In this document: positions 55,128 to 62,910 of the stretch, piece by piece
Layout: every line of letters begins with the position of its first letter
How positions within the stretch are numbered: position 1 is the stretch's first letter
Assembly: GCA_964410215.1 (NCBI GenBank)
Contig: CAYPHA010000012.1
Coordinates: 24,144 to 88,143, forward strand
Reading direction: 5' to 3'
DNA from: CAYPHA01 sp964410215
GTDB taxonomy: Bacteria; Calditrichota; Calditrichia; Calditrichales; CAYPHA01
Length of the DNA: 64,000 bases
Translations under genes and position numbers: made by a program
Notes under the pieces: generated by a model
What the model saw: only the letters and a program-made list of their open reading frames with translations
Database searches by the model: none
What the model was told of the DNA's origin: nothing

Positions 55128-55926
55128 GAACATCTTTCCTTTTAAATCTGTTAGATTCATACCTTATGCAGCCTATTCAGGCCTGCAGAATATGTGTGTT
55201 GATTACTATCTTGCACATGCCTGTGTAGAAAGCCACGAGCCTGTCGTCCGTTTTTATGGATGGAATCCTTTCTGTCTGTCTCTGGGAAAACATCAGAATG
55301 CCCGCGATGTCGCATCGGATAACCTCTTCGGGGCCGGCTTTGACCTGGTCAGACGCCCGACAGGAGGAAGTGCCATTTTCCATTCCGAGGAATTGACTTA
55401 CAGTTTTTCGGTGCCGGGAACCCGACTGGATCATCAGGGATTGTATCGTTTTTTTCATATTTTACTGAAGTCTGCTCTGCAACAATGCGGCATTTCTGTG
55501 TCTCTGGAGGATACGACATCAGGATATCGTCTGAACCGTGGCGGGGATACCTTCGCCTGTTTCAACAGAACAGCCTTTTCTGAGCTTAAATGTGATGGCA
55601 AGAAAGTCGTGGGAAGTGCGCAAAAAATTTTTCCGGAGAGCCTGTTGCAACATGGTTCGATTATGCTGGGGAAAGGCCATCTCAGGCTGACTGATTTCCT
55701 CGATTTGGAAGAACCGCTGCGTAAACGCTATAAAGAACAAATGAATACAAAAGCGATCGATCTCAATACCATATCAGATCGCAGGATCAGCCCTGTTGAC
55801 ATTATGAAAACATTTTTAAGAGAGCTTTCGGAAAACACCGGCCTGATTACACGTATACAGGATTTACGGGAAGAGGAATTGAGCAAATCGATGCAATGGC
55901 AAAACCATTTTAAAACCGGTTTATAA
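55099..55926 (+). CDS. Lipoate/octanoate protein transferase (LipM/LplA-like)
   Basis: A 275-residue protein of the biotin/lipoate ligase fold. RRPTGGSAIFH (near 75-85) matches the RRxxGGxxVxH block, the catalytic Lys is in GKKVVGSAQ (near 171-179), and HGSIML follows near 192. A Cys in ACFNRTAF (near 153) sits where LipM-type amidotransferases have their active Cys, so transfer of octanoate rather than ATP-driven lipoate ligation is possible. It starts with GTG and overlaps lpxA by 29 nt. Acceptors would be lipoyl domains or GcvH, not seen here. Confidence 0.8.
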   Translation: MTAELYAEFENIFPFKSVRFIPYAAYSGLQNMCVDYYLAHACVESHEPVVRFYGWNPFCLSLGKHQNARDVASDNLFGAGFDLVRRPTGGSAIFHSEELTYSFSVPGTRLDHQGLYRFFHILLKSALQQCGISVSLEDTTSGYRLNRGGDTFACFNRTAFSELKCDGKKVVGSAQKIFPESLLQHGSIMLGKGHLRLTDFLDLEEPLRKRYKEQMNTKAIDLNTISDRRISPVDIMKTFLRELSENTGLITRIQDLREEELSKSMQWQNHFKTGL

Positions 55927-56033
55927 ATCACGTTTTTCAAACGAATACTGCATTAGAGGGCCAGTTGCAATTAATCTGTGATTGGATTATATTTATCCGA
56001 TACACATTTTTAACCCATTCAGGAGGTATACGT

Positions 56034-56858
56034 ATGAAATCCATCATTACCATGCTTTCCGTTGTACTGCTGTTTGTTGGCCAGGGATTTGCTCAGAGTG
56101 ACCTTGATTTTACCCAATTCTCATCCCTGATGGATGTGGAAGATGATGTACAGAATGTGACTGACGGTATCCATGCCGGCTTGAGTGCGCTGGATTGGAC
56201 CGATGCGTCAGCTCCGACCCTATTTCGCATCAGTGCAGGCGTCTTCACCGGTTTTGGTTCGTTCGATGCCAGCGAGGATATCGGACTTAAGGATGGAGGT
56301 GTTGCTCTTGGCAATGTCGGTGCCCAGGTCGGTTTTGGAACAGCCGGTTTTGAAGCCTACGCCCGCTTCTTTCCTGAAACCGAATTTTCTGATGTCAAGC
56401 TTAAAACACTTGGTTTCGGTCTGAAATATGAATTATCCAGCATAGTGCCCGTGCCGCTCTTTCCCGCATTGGGTATTTTTGCAGATTATAATACGCTTGA
56501 CTTTGGTGTAGATGGTAAACGTTCGGGAGTCACGACCGATGGTAATATTCCGTATGAAACCCGGGCCGGAATCGATATGTCGCTTACCACGATTAATATC
56601 GGGGTTATCGCCAGCAAGGATTTCCTCCTCCTGCGTGTTTACGGAAAGCTGGCTTATGAGATGGGTAAAACCGATATAACCTGGAATTCCGCTTCCGGAA
56701 CGGGTGGCGTTGATTACGTCGTCGTTGAAGAGAATGAAGAATTCGATAACAACGGACTTCGATACGGTGTGGGAATTACGCTTATGGGTATTCGTGCCGA
56801 AGTCGGGGGAAGAGGCAGCAATCTCTTTCTGGGACTCGGTTATGGTATTTCTATTTAA
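56034..56858 (+). CDS. Predicted outer-membrane beta-barrel protein
   Basis: A 274-residue secreted protein with a signal peptide (about 1-20, GQGFAQS), followed by alternating Gly/aromatic beta-strand patterns and a final strand rich in Gly (GLGYGISI). ATG at 56034 has AGGAGG upstream. It looks related to the next protein in overall design (GLKYEL and GLGYGI-like segments), perhaps both DUF6588-type. An intrinsic terminator lies just past the stop. The ligand or role is unknown. Confidence 0.65.
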   Translation: MKSIITMLSVVLLFVGQGFAQSDLDFTQFSSLMDVEDDVQNVTDGIHAGLSALDWTDASAPTLFRISAGVFTGFGSFDASEDIGLKDGGVALGNVGAQVGFGTAGFEAYARFFPETEFSDVKLKTLGFGLKYELSSIVPVPLFPALGIFADYNTLDFGVDGKRSGVTTDGNIPYETRAGIDMSLTTINIGVIASKDFLLLRVYGKLAYEMGKTDITWNSASGTGGVDYVVVEENEEFDNNGLRYGVGITLMGIRAEVGGRGSNLFLGLGYGISI

Positions 56859-56860
56859 CT

Positions 56861-56887
56861 AAAGCCCCGAAAGGGGCTTCTTTTTTT
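56861..56887 (+). terminator. Intrinsic terminator
   Basis: AAGCCCC and GGGGCTT pair around a GAAA tetraloop and end in seven T after one C. It closes the preceding barrel-protein gene. Confidence 0.9.
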
Positions 56888-56916
56888 ACCGGAGTTATTT
56901 CTAAATCGATACCGCT

Positions 56917-57777
56917 ATGCTGAAGCATTTACGTCTTTATATTATTGTCACAGGAATTTGTGCCTTCTATCCCATGACGGCTTACGGGGAGAACATGCAG
57001 GCTCATCTGGAAGACATGCTCTATGCCGGACACTCGGAGCAGGTGTTTAAGAAATACCTGTCGCCGCTGTCTGTAGCACTCGGGCTAAACATGTCAACCA
57101 CCTGCGCAACCAGTGCGGCTGCCCGGACACTTCCTCATTTTGAGGTTTCATTAAATATGATATCAACATCGGTTCCCGGCAAAGAGGCCTTTTTTCTGAA
57201 TGAAGAGGGTAAAAAATATCCGACTGTATTCGGCCCGACGGATGTGAATGGGACGGATATTCAGGGTATTCGTTCGGGTAAACTTGAATTTCCCTCGATC
57301 CAGTTTAATATGGGACTGTTCGCGAGCCTGGAACTAGTTTTCCGTTATACGAATTGGGATATCGATCAAATAGGGGCGCTCGAACTCAGAGGACTGGGGA
57401 TTAAATACGAACTGATTGAAATTCCGGTAGGTATCGATAAACCACTCTATTTAAGTTTGATGGCGAATTATCAGAATCTGCAACTTGAAAGCTTTATTGA
57501 GTCTGCTGCTTTTGGTATGACGATAAATGTATCCAAATCATTCAGCTTTTTACCACTGGAGCTCATCGGCGGTGTGCGCTATGCGAATAATATTTTGACG
57601 TTTGACAGCAACAAGTTAATGGAAAATTCCGGGATTGGTTCGGTAAATATCGATGGGATAAACGGCTTGTTTTATCAGATCGGTCTGGGGTACCGGGTCG
57701 CCTTTATTCGCGCCTTTGCCGATTATAATATCGGACAATATAATTCTTTTTCCGCAGGTGTCGGGATCGGTTTTTAG
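56917..57777 (+). CDS. Predicted outer-membrane beta-barrel protein, paralogue
   Basis: A 286-residue secreted protein with a signal peptide (about 1-25), a Cys-containing segment STTCATSAA near 62, and a beta-strand pattern through the C-terminus (SAGVGIGF). GLGIKYELIEIPVG (near 165) parallels GLKYELSSIVPV in the previous gene, which suggests a diverged duplicate. The terminator between them implies separate transcription, although the downstream start has only a weak ribosome-binding site. The function is unknown. Confidence 0.65.
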   Translation: MLKHLRLYIIVTGICAFYPMTAYGENMQAHLEDMLYAGHSEQVFKKYLSPLSVALGLNMSTTCATSAAARTLPHFEVSLNMISTSVPGKEAFFLNEEGKKYPTVFGPTDVNGTDIQGIRSGKLEFPSIQFNMGLFASLELVFRYTNWDIDQIGALELRGLGIKYELIEIPVGIDKPLYLSLMANYQNLQLESFIESAAFGMTINVSKSFSFLPLELIGGVRYANNILTFDSNKLMENSGIGSVNIDGINGLFYQIGLGYRVAFIRAFADYNIGQYNSFSAGVGIGF

Positions 57778-57846
57778 AAAAACAAGAAACAATTTTGTAT
57801 AAAATATCGTTAGTTCTGTATCAATAAACAAATGAGTGAGTAAAAA

Positions 57847-59160
57847 ATGACAATGATCCTGGCAATTATCTTTGTATTCAGTGTTCTGGTCGTTATCCAC
57901 GAATTGGGCCATTTTCTGGCCGCTAAGTGGATGGGCGTCCGGGTTGAAAAGTTTTCTATTGGTTTTCCTCCCACTATATTTTCAAAAAAGATTGGGGATA
58001 CGGAGTTCTCCATCTCGGCTATCCCACTGGGAGGTTACGTGAAGTTGGCCGGATTTATCGATGAAAGTATGGATTCCAAGGTGACGGGAGCCGATGACGA
58101 ATTCAACTCCAAACCTGTATGGCGCCGTGTCGTCATTATTACAGCAGGTGTTATAATGAACCTGTTCCTTGCCGTTGCCATCCTTACATCATTGAACTAT
58201 TACCAGGGGGAGCAAATTCTTCCCTACACAACGGTTGGCGACGTACAACCTGGCGGGGTGGCCTCGAAAATCGGATTTCAGGAGAACGATAAAATTATAT
58301 CCGTAAACCAGGCGGAAGTCAATAACTGGAACGAGATAACCGAGGCTTTTATTGACAACCTGAACAGCGATATCACATTTGATGTCATAAGGAACGGCCA
58401 AACGGTTCATCTTATTTATAAAAAGGAATGGTTTCAGGACCGCAAAGGGGAGCAGCTTGACCTCAGTCCGCAAATCGCTTCGATGGTGGGCGATGTATCT
58501 TCTGATATGCCGGCAGATCAGATCGGATTACAAAAAGGAGACCTTATTACTGAACTGAATGGTCAACCCGTTAAGGACTGGAACGGCATGACCGACATTA
58601 TCCGTGCCAATCCCGATAAACCGGTTTCCATAAAATGGCAGCGGGATGGGCAAACCATGAGCGATGAAATCACCCCGCAGGCCTTTACTGAAAACGCGGA
58701 CGGAGAAGAAACCGCCGTCGGTAAAATAGGAATTACCTTCTTTATCGATTACCGGGATGTGGGAATCGGCACAGCGATTGTAAATGGTTTTACAAATACC
58801 TACAAAATGATCGCGCTTAACATTCGTGGACTCTGGTGGGTCATTTCGGGGACCAAGTCGGCTTCTGAGATCATGGGGGGACCGATCACGATTGCCAAAA
58901 TGGCTGGTGACGCTGCTGATGCCGGTTGGATACAACTCTGGTACCTGATTGCCGTACTCAGTGCCGTTCTTGCCTTTTTTAACATCCTGCCCATTCCGGC
59001 GCTTGACGGGGGACATCTCTTTTTTATACTGCTGGAAGGAATCATGCGTAAACCGCTTCCCACAAAAGCTAAAATTAAAATTCAGCAGATTGGTATGGCG
59101 ATTTTGCTGACCTTTATCGTTTTAATACTATATGTTGATCTGAAACGTATGCTCTTCTAA
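57847..59160 (+). CDS. rseP: RseP-type site-2 intramembrane protease
   Basis: A 437-residue membrane metalloprotease. The zinc motif HELGHF is in the first helix (near 18-23) and the second ligand region NILPIPALDGGHL near 380-392. Two PDZ domains lie between (about 115-195 and 205-285). RseP cleaves anti-sigma factors and signal-peptide remnants in the inner membrane in the envelope stress response. No anti-sigma gene is near. A Met two codons in is an alternative start. A terminator follows. Confidence 0.93.
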   Translation: MTMILAIIFVFSVLVVIHELGHFLAAKWMGVRVEKFSIGFPPTIFSKKIGDTEFSISAIPLGGYVKLAGFIDESMDSKVTGADDEFNSKPVWRRVVIITAGVIMNLFLAVAILTSLNYYQGEQILPYTTVGDVQPGGVASKIGFQENDKIISVNQAEVNNWNEITEAFIDNLNSDITFDVIRNGQTVHLIYKKEWFQDRKGEQLDLSPQIASMVGDVSSDMPADQIGLQKGDLITELNGQPVKDWNGMTDIIRANPDKPVSIKWQRDGQTMSDEITPQAFTENADGEETAVGKIGITFFIDYRDVGIGTAIVNGFTNTYKMIALNIRGLWWVISGTKSASEIMGGPITIAKMAGDAADAGWIQLWYLIAVLSAVLAFFNILPIPALDGGHLFFILLEGIMRKPLPTKAKIKIQQIGMAILLTFIVLILYVDLKRMLF

Positions 59161-59194
59161 GACTATTGTAAAATAGAAAAAAATCCAATAATTT

Positions 59195-59232
59195 AAGATC
59201 ACCATACGTTTTTGATGGTGATCTTTTTTTTT
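59195..59232 (+). terminator. Intrinsic terminator after rseP
   Basis: AAGATCACCAT and ATGGTGATCTT form an 11-bp stem, followed by a long run of T. Confidence 0.9.
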
Positions 59233-59257
59233 GCCGTAATAAGCAGGAATAACAAAC

Positions 59258-61417
59258 GTGTCACATCTAAGTCAGGAAATCGAATTTTTTATCGAAAATG
59301 CGCTCAATGGCCCATACAACCCCCGTGTTGGCAAAAGCGTGTTTTTGTGCGATGAACGTTCTGTTGTTTCTGGACGTTTCACGAATTATAAAAAATCACT
59401 AACGTTAGAAATACCAGCCTGTACGGATACAAGCCGGTTTAAATCACGTTGCTTCCGTCTTCCACAGAGCCGCATATTCGTTACGATTGTGGAAGATTCC
59501 TGCACACGACTTCTATTTATTGATTTTTTTGAACAAACGGTTATTGTAGTGCGCCGGTATCATGATAAAGTAAAGACGATAAGTCTGAATCTCATTCACG
59601 CAAATCGACTTCTTACTGCGAATCGTGAGCCACTCACGGATGTGCATAATACATATTACTGGAAAGATGTTTCCGAAGATCTGGTTGTTTTTTGCGGTCC
59701 CCAGGCGCCTGAAACTATCCGTTCTGTGCCTGTAATCCTCAATCGCCTGTATTCTGACGAAAAAAAAAATCATCCGCTCGCTTCACTACGCTCTTCAGAC
59801 CTGACGTTCATGGAAACCGTTGATAAATTATGGTCCCATATCACTTGTATTGGTCCGGATAGGGAAGTCGCTTTTTCAGAAAAAAAGGATCTTTCACCGG
59901 AAGAAGCGGGTAGCCTGTTCTGGTTGCGGGAACTCTATTGCTATTTGGGATGGTTCGAAGAAGCGAATAAAATGAGCAGGACGAATCCGGACGTATTCGA
60001 TACCATTACTCCGGATAAAGGCCCCTTTTTCAGTATATATACAAGGGGTATCGAAGATGAAAGGGAACTACCGGCGGATGATCTGGAAAGCTACTGGATG
60101 GCTATCTGTAATCCATCGAAAAATGGCTATCTGCAGGAGTTGATTACACAAAAGCCCGATGAATTGATGGCATTCTCATTCCTGGCACTCCGCTTACAGT
60201 TCTGGTGGCATGATACCCTGTTTGAGCGTATCGATGGAGCTCTGAAAACGATGGAATCAGCAGGTATCTGGAAGATATGGAAATTGCTTTTTCTCCTGCA
60301 GCGGAGGTATTTTATTGCCCATAAAGGAGACTGGTACCGGCTCATGGTATCCGGTCGCGAAGAGAATACGGCATTCGAAGCAGGTGCAATTGGTCTGCAA
60401 CACCTCAAACGAAAAAGCGGAAAAACAACAGTATTTCAATTTAAAGACATTTTTTCCATTACGGTTAATCAGGATGTCGTTCTGGCATATAACCGGAGCA
60501 GAAATGAAGTGGAACTGGTACCACATACAGAGGCGTCACCATTCTTTCGTAGCAGATTTTCCACCGCGATTTTAAAACATAATAGTCTTTTCATCCGCAT
60601 TCCTCTTGCCTGGCGTCAATTCGAGATTCAGGCTGATGGTCTGCGTCTGAAATTTCTCCTGAAGAAAAAACGCTTCCAGATTACGGTTAGAAAAACGGAT
60701 CCCGGGCAGGTATTTGAACTGGATCATTACCGCTCCGGATCAGACAAAACGGAACGATATATCAAGCTTTACAGGCAGGTGCAGACGGTTGATCCCGTTG
60801 TTCACTGCCGTATCTATGATGACCTGGGTAATAAACTGAGCACATTTGGACGGCATATTTCCCTGGTACAGCCGGTTATAATTGCGGTGGATCGCCGTGG
60901 TGTGTTATGTGAATCAGCCCAATTTAAAATAAACAGTCCCTCAAAGGGACAAACCCTGATGCGTAACCGAAGACAGGGTGATTTTCTGTCTGTGACTGAA
61001 AGATCCGCTGATATTCATATAAATGCAGGACATGGCGCTAGCCGGAATATGCAACTTCCAGCTCAAACAGGTATTTTTTACCGGTTCCTCGTTACACCCT
61101 CACTTTTCCTGTCACAGCAAATGATGATCTTGTATGAGGATCTGGCGGATAACCAGATATCAGCTATACGTAAAACGGTTTTTAACAGCTTCTCTTTTTA
61201 CCCGGTAACGGTTCATTTCCATATGAAATGGTTAAAATGCCGGCAGTTTCATTTTGTTATACGTGAAGAAGAGGAAGCTGATATTGTCTTAAAACGCGAT
61301 CTTTTCTCTCTGGCGAGGAAGCAACCATCTGGTAAAACCTTCTATTTTTTAATCCATCCCGAGAATGCAGTACCATTTTTTAATAAAATGTATACGCTGT
61401 TTTTGAATGAAATATGA
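59258..61417 (+). CDS. Large hypothetical protein, 719 residues
   Basis: A soluble-looking protein with no signal peptide and no transmembrane helix. It is unusually rich in aromatic residues and Arg (for example LRLQFWWHDTLFERIDG near 310). The first ~200 residues are beta-rich, the middle (about 195-380) is helical and TPR-like, and the remainder is beta-rich. I see no catalytic motif. A GTG start has AGGA nine bases upstream. It stands alone between the rseP terminator and a tRNA gene. No family is recognised. Confidence 0.65.
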   Translation: MSHLSQEIEFFIENALNGPYNPRVGKSVFLCDERSVVSGRFTNYKKSLTLEIPACTDTSRFKSRCFRLPQSRIFVTIVEDSCTRLLFIDFFEQTVIVVRRYHDKVKTISLNLIHANRLLTANREPLTDVHNTYYWKDVSEDLVVFCGPQAPETIRSVPVILNRLYSDEKKNHPLASLRSSDLTFMETVDKLWSHITCIGPDREVAFSEKKDLSPEEAGSLFWLRELYCYLGWFEEANKMSRTNPDVFDTITPDKGPFFSIYTRGIEDERELPADDLESYWMAICNPSKNGYLQELITQKPDELMAFSFLALRLQFWWHDTLFERIDGALKTMESAGIWKIWKLLFLLQRRYFIAHKGDWYRLMVSGREENTAFEAGAIGLQHLKRKSGKTTVFQFKDIFSITVNQDVVLAYNRSRNEVELVPHTEASPFFRSRFSTAILKHNSLFIRIPLAWRQFEIQADGLRLKFLLKKKRFQITVRKTDPGQVFELDHYRSGSDKTERYIKLYRQVQTVDPVVHCRIYDDLGNKLSTFGRHISLVQPVIIAVDRRGVLCESAQFKINSPSKGQTLMRNRRQGDFLSVTERSADIHINAGHGASRNMQLPAQTGIFYRFLVTPSLFLSQQMMILYEDLADNQISAIRKTVFNSFSFYPVTVHFHMKWLKCRQFHFVIREEEEADIVLKRDLFSLARKQPSGKTFYFLIHPENAVPFFNKMYTLFLNEI

Positions 61418-61523
61418 GGAAGTGTGTCGCTGAAATAGAGGCGGGGCACTACAGGAATAATTTTTTTGATTCTCGCATCTTTTTTTATAAATTAAAGACT
61501 TGTTTGGTTTGGGGTTTAGAAGA

Positions 61524-61597
61524 GGGCCCATAGCTCAGTTGGTTAGAGCAGCCGACTCATAATCGGCTGGTCCGGGGTTCGAGTCCCTGTGGGCCCA
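61524..61597 (+). tRNA. tRNA with CAU anticodon (Ile2 more likely than Met)
   Basis: A complete 74-nt cloverleaf: acceptor GGGCCCA/TGGGCCC, D arm from GCTC, anticodon loop CTCATAA with stem GCCGA/TCGGC, T arm CGGGG/CCCTG with loop TTCGAGT, and discriminator A. CCA is not encoded. CAU can mean elongator Met, initiator Met or Ile2 with lysidine. The acceptor C4 and C5 pairs and the GACTCATAATC anticodon arm match the features TilS recognises in tRNA-Ile2, and the paired first acceptor bases argue against initiator. Confidence 0.93.
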
Positions 61598-61669
61598 CTA
61601 TTAATTGAAAAGGGCAATTATGGTATGTATGATTCCACAGTCAGCACATACAAGAAATAAGAATTAATA

Positions 61670-61703
61670 AAGTGCATTCTTACCAAAGGATGCACTTTTT
61701 TTA
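61670..61703 (+). terminator. Intrinsic terminator after the tRNA
   Basis: AAGTGCAT and ATGCACTT form an 8-bp stem with a 12-nt loop and a T-rich tail, about 70 nt after the tRNA. Confidence 0.85.
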
Positions 61704-61729
61704 TTTTAGTTAGTGAAGGAGGCGTTTAG

Positions 61730-62443
61730 GTGCAAAAAACATTGTATGCTTTGATTGAGCTGCAAGAAGTCGATAACCGGTTGGACGAGCTCATGGAGGA
61801 ACGCGGTGATTTACCGTTGCTGGTCGAGGAACTGACCCAGAAAACAACAGAGAAAAAAGAGGAATTGAAAAACCTCAAGTCAGATCTCAAAGATGCAAAG
61901 CTCAAGCGGGGCGAACTTGAACTTTTTATAAAGGAGGCAGAGGAAAAGGTCAAGAAATATGACGAGCAGCTTTACCAGGTTAAAACGAACAAGGAATATG
62001 ATGCAATCACAGCGGAAACCGAAAAGGTAAGAGAGGAGTTAAATAGAAATGAGGATGAGTTGCTTGATCTGGACCAGAAAATCGAAGACCTTGAACATTC
62101 CATTAGCCAGTCGGATGAAGAAATCAGTACACTTGAGAGCGAACTTGAAACGAATACAAATGATCTGAATGCCCGGATGTCAGAAACCGCGGAAGAGGAG
62201 AATATGCTGCGGCAGGAACGGGCCATTATTGTTCAGAAACTCAGTTCCCAGGTTGTTAAATCCTATGAAATGGTCAGGGAAGCCCGTAATGGAACCGGTA
62301 TTGCCCGGGTTATCGGTGGAAGTTGTGGCGGATGCTACTCGTATATCCCACCACAGAAGATTGTTGAAATAAAAAAAATGCAAAAACTTTACACTTGTGA
62401 GTTTTGCGGGCGCATCCTCGTGTGGGATGAGTCACAGGAATAG
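61730..62443 (+). CDS. Coiled-coil zinc-ribbon protein (DUF164/zf-RING_7 type)
   Basis: A 237-residue protein made of a long antiparallel coiled coil (about 10-180, rich in Glu, Lys and Leu) and a C-terminal C4 zinc ribbon (CGGCYSYIPP near 200 and CEFCGRIL near 225). The QVKTNKEYDAI segment in the coiled coil is a family hallmark. The family is nucleic-acid-associated; some members have been linked to RNA metabolism. It lies directly upstream of rnpB. The GTG start follows AAGGAGG. Confidence 0.85.
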   Translation: MQKTLYALIELQEVDNRLDELMEERGDLPLLVEELTQKTTEKKEELKNLKSDLKDAKLKRGELELFIKEAEEKVKKYDEQLYQVKTNKEYDAITAETEKVREELNRNEDELLDLDQKIEDLEHSISQSDEEISTLESELETNTNDLNARMSETAEEENMLRQERAIIVQKLSSQVVKSYEMVREARNGTGIARVIGGSCGGCYSYIPPQKIVEIKKMQKLYTCEFCGRILVWDESQE

Positions 62444-62462
62444 AAATTAAATTAATAAAATA

Positions 62463-62888
62463 GAGATCCACAGGAAATCAGGTAGCCGCTTCGAGCTTTC
62501 GAGGAGGAAAGTCCAAACATCAGAGGGCACAATTTTCTGGGAAACCAGAAACAGCATGCAAATGCTGATGGATAGTATCGCAGAAAAGATACCGTCCCGT
62601 CTAACGGGATAAGGGTGAAAAGGCGAGGTAAGAGCTCACCACTTTGTTCCTGCGGGAATACCTGAATCAGGTACCATTAGGCAAAGGTATGAGAAACCCA
62701 ATTTGATGCAAGACCAAATATAGAAGGAATTCATGTTTTGAATGCGTAGAGTCCCATGCGCGCTTTCAGTCTCTGACTGAGACACACTTCAGGGTNNNNN
62801 NNNNNCCGGCAACGGTTGATTGAGATAAATGGCTACCATTCCGATGTATCGGGAACAGAATTTGGCTTATCGATTTGCTGTGGATCTC
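62463..62888 (+). ncRNA. rnpB: RNase P RNA (with assembly gap)
   Basis: The catalytic RNA of RNase P, which matures tRNA 5' ends. The conserved GAGGAAAGTCC core stands near the 5' end, and the 3' conserved region with AGATAAATGGCTACC is near 62822-62836. P1 is an 11-bp helix between GAGATCCACAG (62463-62473) and CTGTGGATCTC (62878-62888), which sets the ends. Ten N at 62796-62805 interrupt the 3' half, so true length is unknown. A bacterial type A-like layout is probable. Confidence 0.93.
62796..62805. other. Assembly gap (10 N)
   Basis: Ten consecutive N inside rnpB. The round number suggests a scaffold join whose true length is unknown, so the two flanks could come from different genomic distances. 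Confidence 0.98.
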
Positions 62889-62910
62889 TCCATATTTTTA
62901 TGGAGACTGC

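Noticed and set aside
62887..62906. Terminator hairpin directly after rnpB
   Set aside because: TCTCCATA/TATGGAGA forms a good stem, but it overlaps the end of P1 and the recJ ribosome-binding site and has no T tract; it may affect recJ translation instead.
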